Origin: a bacterium ADurb.Bin157
Lineage (GTDB): Bacteria; Muiribacteriota; Ozemobacteria; Ozemobacterales; Ozemobacteraceae
DNA length: 55,535 bases
Direction: 5' to 3'
Assembly (NCBI GenBank): GCA_002070375.1
Contig: MWDD01000015.1
Location: forward strand, 1 to 55,535
Shown here: in pieces, positions 51,392 through 55,535 of the stretch
Position numbering within the stretch: the stretch's first letter is position 1
Layout: each line of letters begins with the position of its first letter
Position numbers and translations under genes: made by a program
The notes under the pieces: generated by a model
The model's database searches: none
Seen by the model: the letters and a program-made list of their open reading frames with translations, nothing else
What the model was told of the DNA's origin: nothing

Positions 51392-52106
51392 GCTCTCTCC
51401 TTTCCCGCGAATTGGTCTTTGTTGATAAATATGCCGCCGCGGCAGAAACAACTATTGTTATTATTATAATGCCGAACCCCGAGGATATTTGTGACAAAAG
51501 AGGAGCTTCTTTAAAAAGCCACGCTAAAAATGCCGCGCTGAGCACCACGGCCAATATGCTCTTGTCTTGCTTGGCAGGCGGAATTAGTATAGCGATAAAC
51601 ATCCCAAATATAGCTACGCCTAATGCGCTTTTTAAGCTTTCGCTCATTAGGTTGTCGGAAAAAGCGCCCAAAAATGTGCCAAGCGTCCAGCCCGGTATGG
51701 CAATGCTCATGGCACCATATGTATAATAAGCAGAAACTTTGCCGGGCTTTGATGCGTTGATGGCAAATATTTCGTCGGTGATGCCAAAAGATGCTGTAAG
51801 TCTGTGCTTTAAATTGGTTTCGGGGTCGAGCTTTTGCGAGAGAGCGCAAGACATTAAAAAATACCTGAGATTTAAAATGAACTGCGTTAATGCTAATTCA
51901 TAATAACTCAAATTTGAGTGTATAATGTCGAGGGCAGCGAATTGTCCCGCAGATGTAAGATTGGTCGCAGACATAAGCACCGCTTGAAAAATCGACAGCC
52001 CTTTTTGTGATGCTAATATGCCAAAGGCAAACGAAACGGTTAAGTAACCAAATCCAATGGGGGCACCATCTTTGAAACCCAGCCTAAAGTCATTGAAACG
52101 ACTCAT
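51378..52106 (-). CDS. azlC: AzlC-family branched-chain amino acid exporter large subunit
   Basis: A 242-residue polytopic membrane protein. The characteristic N-terminus FKDGAPIGFGYLTVSFAFGILASQKGLS and the blocks TNLTSAGQFAALDII, LNLRYFLMSCALSQKL and SFGITDEIFAIN are those of the AzlC/YgaZ family. It exports L-valine, leucine or related amino acids together with AzlD. No clear ribosome-binding site was found before ATG 52106. The TATAAT sequence at 52185-52190 on the plus strand is not part of its promoter. It is first of the azlC-azlD unit. Confidence 0.92.
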   Translation of the reverse strand: MSRFNDFRLGFKDGAPIGFGYLTVSFAFGILASQKGLSIFQAVLMSATNLTSAGQFAALDIIHSNLSYYELALTQFILNLRYFLMSCALSQKLDPETNLKHRLTASFGITDEIFAINASKPGKVSAYYTYGAMSIAIPGWTLGTFLGAFSDNLMSESLKSALGVAIFGMFIAILIPPAKQDKSILAVVLSAAFLAWLFKEAPLLSQISSGFGIIIITIVVSAAAAYLSTKTNSRERREHATG

Positions 52107-52214
52107 TGTTAGCTCGATATATGAGTATGAAAATTGTCGGGAAAAAACTTGAGTCCGGCAGCAGTATCTTATTACTTTTTCCCATATAATTCAACTTTTA
52201 TAAGGTTTATTCTG

Positions 52215-52223
52215 TGATATAAT
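52215..52223 (+). promoter_or_regulatory. Extended -10 promoter of the small zinc-ribbon protein
   Basis: TGATATAAT at 52215-52223 repeats exactly the extended -10 of the efp promoter (2073-2081). No good -35 stands upstream. It is about 27 bases from ATG 52251. Confidence 0.5.
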
Positions 52224-52250
52224 TCACCTAAAACCGTAAACAGAGTAAAA

Positions 52251-52544
52251 ATGAAAATTAGAGAAGAATATAAAATAGAAACAGCAAAATTAGTCCGTCT
52301 TAAACGGCGATTATGGTTTATTTTTTTCTTGATTGTTTTAACTGCTTTTGTCGGAATGAAGCTGCTTGAGCCTATTATCTGCTTGGTCATTATAATGCTG
52401 TTGTTCGTATTCGGACTTGTGTGGCAAAGTAAATTTATGAAATTTGAATGCCCTAAATGTAAAAAAAAGTTCCCGCTCGGCGGCCCGCTCGATATTTATC
52501 CAAATCAAAAGGTCTGTATTCATTGCAAATTGCCTTATTATTAA
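52251..52544 (+). CDS. Small membrane protein with a zinc-ribbon tail
   Basis: A 97-residue protein. Two membrane helices (residues about 20-38 and 44-63) are followed by a cytoplasmic zinc ribbon, CPKCKKKF (Cys66/Cys69 region) and VCIHCKLPYY (Cys pair near 90-93). Two helices then a CxxC/CxxC tail is a layout seen in small proteins of unknown function. A weak CAGAG lies before ATG 52251. It lies 60 bases upstream of the secreted protease and may share its message. No function can be assigned. Confidence 0.68.
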   Translation: MKIREEYKIETAKLVRLKRRLWFIFFLIVLTAFVGMKLLEPIICLVIIMLLFVFGLVWQSKFMKFECPKCKKKFPLGGPLDIYPNQKVCIHCKLPYY

Positions 52545-52604
52545 GACTTTTATATGTTATAATTGACGCATAAATATAATATGCTTGCAAATCCGGAGAA
52601 ACAA

Positions 52605-54407
52605 ATGAGAATAAACAGCAAAATCTGCCTATTCCTGACGCTTGCGGCGGCACTGGCAACCGCCGATGCAAAAGCCGCCGAACCAAATATCGCAAATCGT
52701 ATCGACGCTACCCATTTGCTCGCGCAAAAATACAAATTGCCTCAGGTTGACGAATCTCGAACCCGCAGAGTGAGACGCAATGTAAAGCCTAAACAAAAAG
52801 GGGCTCAAGAAACTTTCTGGGTAAATAATATAGCTGAAAATAAATTCGAACAAATTGCCGCAACTTTGCAAGCTGTGGGGCAAAATTGCTATATTTTCGT
52901 AGAAAACACACAAAAGGTTTCTGATAAAGCTTTAAACAGAATAAAAACCAAATTCGATAAACAAATTTATCCGATCACAACAGCTAATTTTGGCCCTGAA
53001 AATAATCCGGGCTTAGACGGCGATCCAAGAATAACACTGCTCTTGCTTGATATTCAAGACGGATACAAAAATCCAAACGACGGTTACGTGGCAGGTTACT
53101 TTTTTGCCGGCGACCAAATGCTTCAATCAGAATTCGAAACTTATAGCAAAGTTAAAAGCAATGAACGCGAAATTCTATATATAGACACTTATCCAAGCGA
53201 TGTGAATGCCGATGATTACCTCGAAATAGTGGCTCACGAATTTCAGCACATGATCCATAATAATCATGATAAAAATGAAGCGACCTGGGTAAACGAGGGC
53301 TGCTCGCAAATCGCACCCGTGCTATGCGGCTACCCCCCTCCCGGACATTACAAACTGTTAAAAGAAAAGTCTGACCGAAGTCTGAATTACTGGGCCCAAT
53401 GGAACCCAATGCCCGACTACGGCCAAGTTTATTTGTGGAACCAATACATCGTTGACAGATATTTGCAAAACGAAAATTTACGCGCCGATTTTTTCAAAAC
53501 TCTTGTTGCAACAAAAGAAAAGAGCTTGCCGGCTTACCTTTCTGCATTTAAGGTTATTGGCAAAAGTTTTTCCGATGTCTTTGTTGATTTTTCGATCGCA
53601 AACAGAATAAATAACCCACAGCTTAATAATGGGCAATACTCGTATAGACAAAGAGCTTTAAAAGATTTTGTTTTGCCGCCGACCGCCTATGTGAAGGCTT
53701 TCCCCAATAAAATTAACGATTCTGTAAGCGTCTGGGGCTCTGATTCATATTTCGCCGATATATCTGATGTCGCGGGCACCCTGAAAGTAAGCTTTAGCGG
53801 CTATAGACGCATGATAAACAGCCATTACCCGCATTTTAAAATCGCCGCCGTAAAACAAAATACCGCCGGGCTAAAGCCTCCGAAAATAAGCTTTTTTGAC
53901 CTCGAAGTTAACCCCAACGACAAAAATAGGCTGATCGGAGAGATAAACATTGAATGCGACTCAACTTACGATGGCCTTTTCCTTGTAATAATGGCCTTAG
54001 CTCCCGAAGAACTCGACGACACTGCTTACATGCCCGTTTCAGGCTTCATTTACGAACTGAATTTCGCGCTAGAAAAAAATAATGTTGCCCGCGCACCCCG
54101 AAGCGCGGCCTTTGCAATCGAGGCTTTCACGCAGAATTACCAACAGGATTTTCTGCGCAAAAGACACGATGACCCTCAAATGCGTGAACATTACGCGAAC
54201 TTGCTGCTGACGGCCGTAAAACGCGAGCTTGAGAACGGTTCGCTTGATCTCGTTGATCACTTTATTAAGTCATCTCAAAATGGGAAGGGGCCAATCGAGT
54301 TTGCCAAAGAAATCGCCGGTTTGCTGCTTTTTGCGAAAAGCCAACAAACAAGCGGTTTGTCTGAAGAATCTCTGACAGAGCGCATAGAGCTTTTAAACAG
54401 CTTCTGA
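52605..54407 (+). CDS. Secreted zinc metallopeptidase, M30/M6-like
   Basis: About 600 residues from ATG 52605 (GGAG 7 to 8 bases upstream). A signal peptide is clear (MRINSKICLFLTLAAALATADAKA). The zinc site HEFQH (about residues 214-218, in EIVAHEFQHMIH) is followed by the third ligand in WVNEGCSQ, a gluzincin pattern. An N-terminal propeptide-like part and a large C-terminal region with beta-rich sequence surround the catalytic domain. The match to the hyicolysin (M30) group and to immune-inhibitor-like peptidases is by pattern only. It probably digests external protein to feed the fermentation of amino acids. The start preferred avoids an upstream ATG without a site at 52563. Confidence 0.85.
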   Translation: MRINSKICLFLTLAAALATADAKAAEPNIANRIDATHLLAQKYKLPQVDESRTRRVRRNVKPKQKGAQETFWVNNIAENKFEQIAATLQAVGQNCYIFVENTQKVSDKALNRIKTKFDKQIYPITTANFGPENNPGLDGDPRITLLLLDIQDGYKNPNDGYVAGYFFAGDQMLQSEFETYSKVKSNEREILYIDTYPSDVNADDYLEIVAHEFQHMIHNNHDKNEATWVNEGCSQIAPVLCGYPPPGHYKLLKEKSDRSLNYWAQWNPMPDYGQVYLWNQYIVDRYLQNENLRADFFKTLVATKEKSLPAYLSAFKVIGKSFSDVFVDFSIANRINNPQLNNGQYSYRQRALKDFVLPPTAYVKAFPNKINDSVSVWGSDSYFADISDVAGTLKVSFSGYRRMINSHYPHFKIAAVKQNTAGLKPPKISFFDLEVNPNDKNRLIGEINIECDSTYDGLFLVIMALAPEELDDTAYMPVSGFIYELNFALEKNNVARAPRSAAFAIEAFTQNYQQDFLRKRHDDPQMREHYANLLLTAVKRELENGSLDLVDHFIKSSQNGKGPIEFAKEIAGLLLFAKSQQTSGLSEESLTERIELLNSF

Positions 54408-54428
54408 TAGAATATAAGAGGGGTTTTT

Positions 54429-54953
54429 ATGAAGGTTAAGGTTGTAGAATTCAGCTCCGACTGGAAAAAAGATTTTGAAAATGAAAAGGCCGTGTTTGCC
54501 GTCGTATTGCACGGAATTGAGTATGAGTTGCATCACATTGGCAGCACCGCAATCGAAGGCGTAGCGGCCAGACCTATTATTGATATGCTTTTGCTTGTGC
54601 ACGATTTAGACGAACTCGATACAAGAAGAAGCGAAATTGCCGTTGCAAACTACGAATGTCTTGGTGAATACGGCGTCAGCGGCCGCCGATACTTCAGAAA
54701 GCTCAGCGAAGACGGGGTGGTGACACACCGAATGCAAGCGTTTCTGAGAAGCTCTGATGAAGCTGTGAGACACTTAGCCTTCAGAGACTATCTCACATAT
54801 AATCGCAATGCGGCCTTGCAATACAGTCGTTTGAAATCAGAGTTGGCTATGGCAAACCCATACAATCTCGACGCCTATAACCGCGGCAAAGACCCATTTA
54901 TCAAAAGAGTCGAAAACGAAGCCATAGAATGGTACGAAAACGGTACAAAATAA
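54429..54953 (+). CDS. GrpB family (UPF0157) nucleotidyltransferase-like protein
   Basis: A 174-residue protein. The GrpB pattern is clear: WKKDFENEKAVF at the start and HHIGSTAIEGVAARPIIDMLLLV (about residues 38-60), the nucleotidyltransferase-like GS...D motif. A later RYFRKLSEDGV and AFRDYLTYNRNAALQYSRLKSELA form the helical part. Such proteins have the minimal nucleotidyltransferase fold; function is poorly known. GAGGGG stands 6 bases before ATG 54429, 21 bases after the protease stop. Confidence 0.9.
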   Translation: MKVKVVEFSSDWKKDFENEKAVFAVVLHGIEYELHHIGSTAIEGVAARPIIDMLLLVHDLDELDTRRSEIAVANYECLGEYGVSGRRYFRKLSEDGVVTHRMQAFLRSSDEAVRHLAFRDYLTYNRNAALQYSRLKSELAMANPYNLDAYNRGKDPFIKRVENEAIEWYENGTK

Positions 54954-54967
54954 AGTGAAAAAAGATA

Positions 54968-54996
54968 TTGACATTAAAAAGGTAAAATGATAAACT
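54968..54996 (+). promoter_or_regulatory. rRNA operon promoter
   Basis: A perfect -35 TTGACA (54968-54973), 17-base spacer and -10 TAAACT (54991-54996), about 230 bases before the 16S start. The A-rich sequence upstream may act as an UP element. Confidence 0.85.
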
Positions 54997-55224
54997 GAAT
55001 TTCCTGCCTCGGCAGGGCGGTCTTTAAAAAGACCTAAGTTAATTGAGAATAAGATCAGAAGACTTTAAAATATGACGCCAAGTGGGACCTAATAATTTGC
55101 TTAACCGCAGGTTATTAAGTTCTTTTGAGTCTTTCGTAAAACGAAGACATAATGTTTAATTTTGAGAAAAGATTAAACGCTCTTAAAAACGTAAAAAGCG
55201 GCTTAACGGTCGTTTTTAATATTT
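54997..55224 (+). other. rRNA leader with hairpin and boxA-like antitermination site
   Basis: After the promoter comes a hairpin CCTGCC/GGCAGG (55003-55016, 2-base loop), and then GGTCTTTAAAAA (55019-55030), which resembles the boxA element TGCTCTTTAACA used for rRNA antitermination and also lies in a small hairpin with AAAGACC. The remaining leader is AT-rich and would contain the 5' half of the stem that RNase III cuts around 16S rRNA; its partner lies outside the window. There is no gene here. Confidence 0.6.

Positions 55225-55535
<311 letters not shown>

Overview
The window is a stretch of low-to-medium GC bacterial chromosome with dense, short-spaced operons. It has Shine-Dalgarno starts, consensus sigma-70-type promoters, a tRNA-Ala and, at the right edge, the 5' end of a 16S rRNA gene. 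The gene content points to a strictly anaerobic fermenter: a sodium-pumping oxaloacetate decarboxylase set, a class I (oxygen-labile) fumarase, a bacterial ferredoxin, the three [FeFe]-hydrogenase maturases HydE/G/F, and an ornithine-racemase/MutL pair of the kind found in amino-acid fermenters. It also carries type IV pilus-type motor genes. I cannot place the lineage from sequence alone. The mix of HEAT-repeat proteins, several PilT paralogues and hydrogenase maturation would suit an uncultured deep-branching phylum such as Riflebacteria, but that is a guess which the 16S fragment could test. I see no insertion sequences, integrases, phage genes or CRISPR arrays.

Layout. 1-1829 (minus): uppP and the start of ftsK. 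2112-7270 (plus): efp, a secreted low-complexity protein, and the operon oadG-oadA-oadB. 7340-8392: a metallo-beta-lactamase-fold protein and tRNA-Ala(CGC). 8508-10910: a membrane protein combining Tim44-like, zinc-ribbon and TerB-like parts. 11021-14297: a Ytr-like ABC exporter operon with its own GntR repressor and a probable operator. 14333-19388: MFS transporter, exonuclease, a coiled-coil secreted protein, ferredoxin, and plsC overlapping a degenerate alanine-racemase-like gene. 19965-27901 (minus): a long gene run with a GH13 enzyme, MutL-type ATPase, ornithine racemase family protein, alanine racemase, a hypothetical and a beta-CASP nuclease. 28077-30004: an ATP-grasp enzyme coupled to a degenerate gluzincin-like protein. 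30013-39361: a pilus-motor locus. 39362-45562: a DUF115 protein, a hypothetical, class I fumarase, a UPF0173 hydrolase and a small membrane protein. 45763-50283: hydE-hydG-hydF followed by an XRE/zinc-ribbon regulator. 50614-54953: a hypothetical, azlCD, a small zinc-ribbon membrane protein, a secreted zinc protease and a GrpB protein. 54968-55535: rRNA promoter, leader and partial 16S rRNA.

The most striking system is the pilus-motor locus. Four PilT-type ATPase genes, two HEAT-TPR scaffold genes (one divergent) and a pseudopilin lie together. The first two ATPases keep all catalytic motifs. The last two have lost them: one has Lys to Ile in the P-loop, and both have lost the Walker B glutamate and the catalytic His-box histidine. 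The fold and length are kept. This looks like a retraction or secretion motor built from active and inactive paralogues held by dedicated scaffolds. Catalytically degenerate paralogues recur elsewhere: an alanine racemase homologue without Lys/Tyr next to plsC, a gluzincin with the first HExxH histidine replaced, and a GH13 enzyme with Asn at the third catalytic position.
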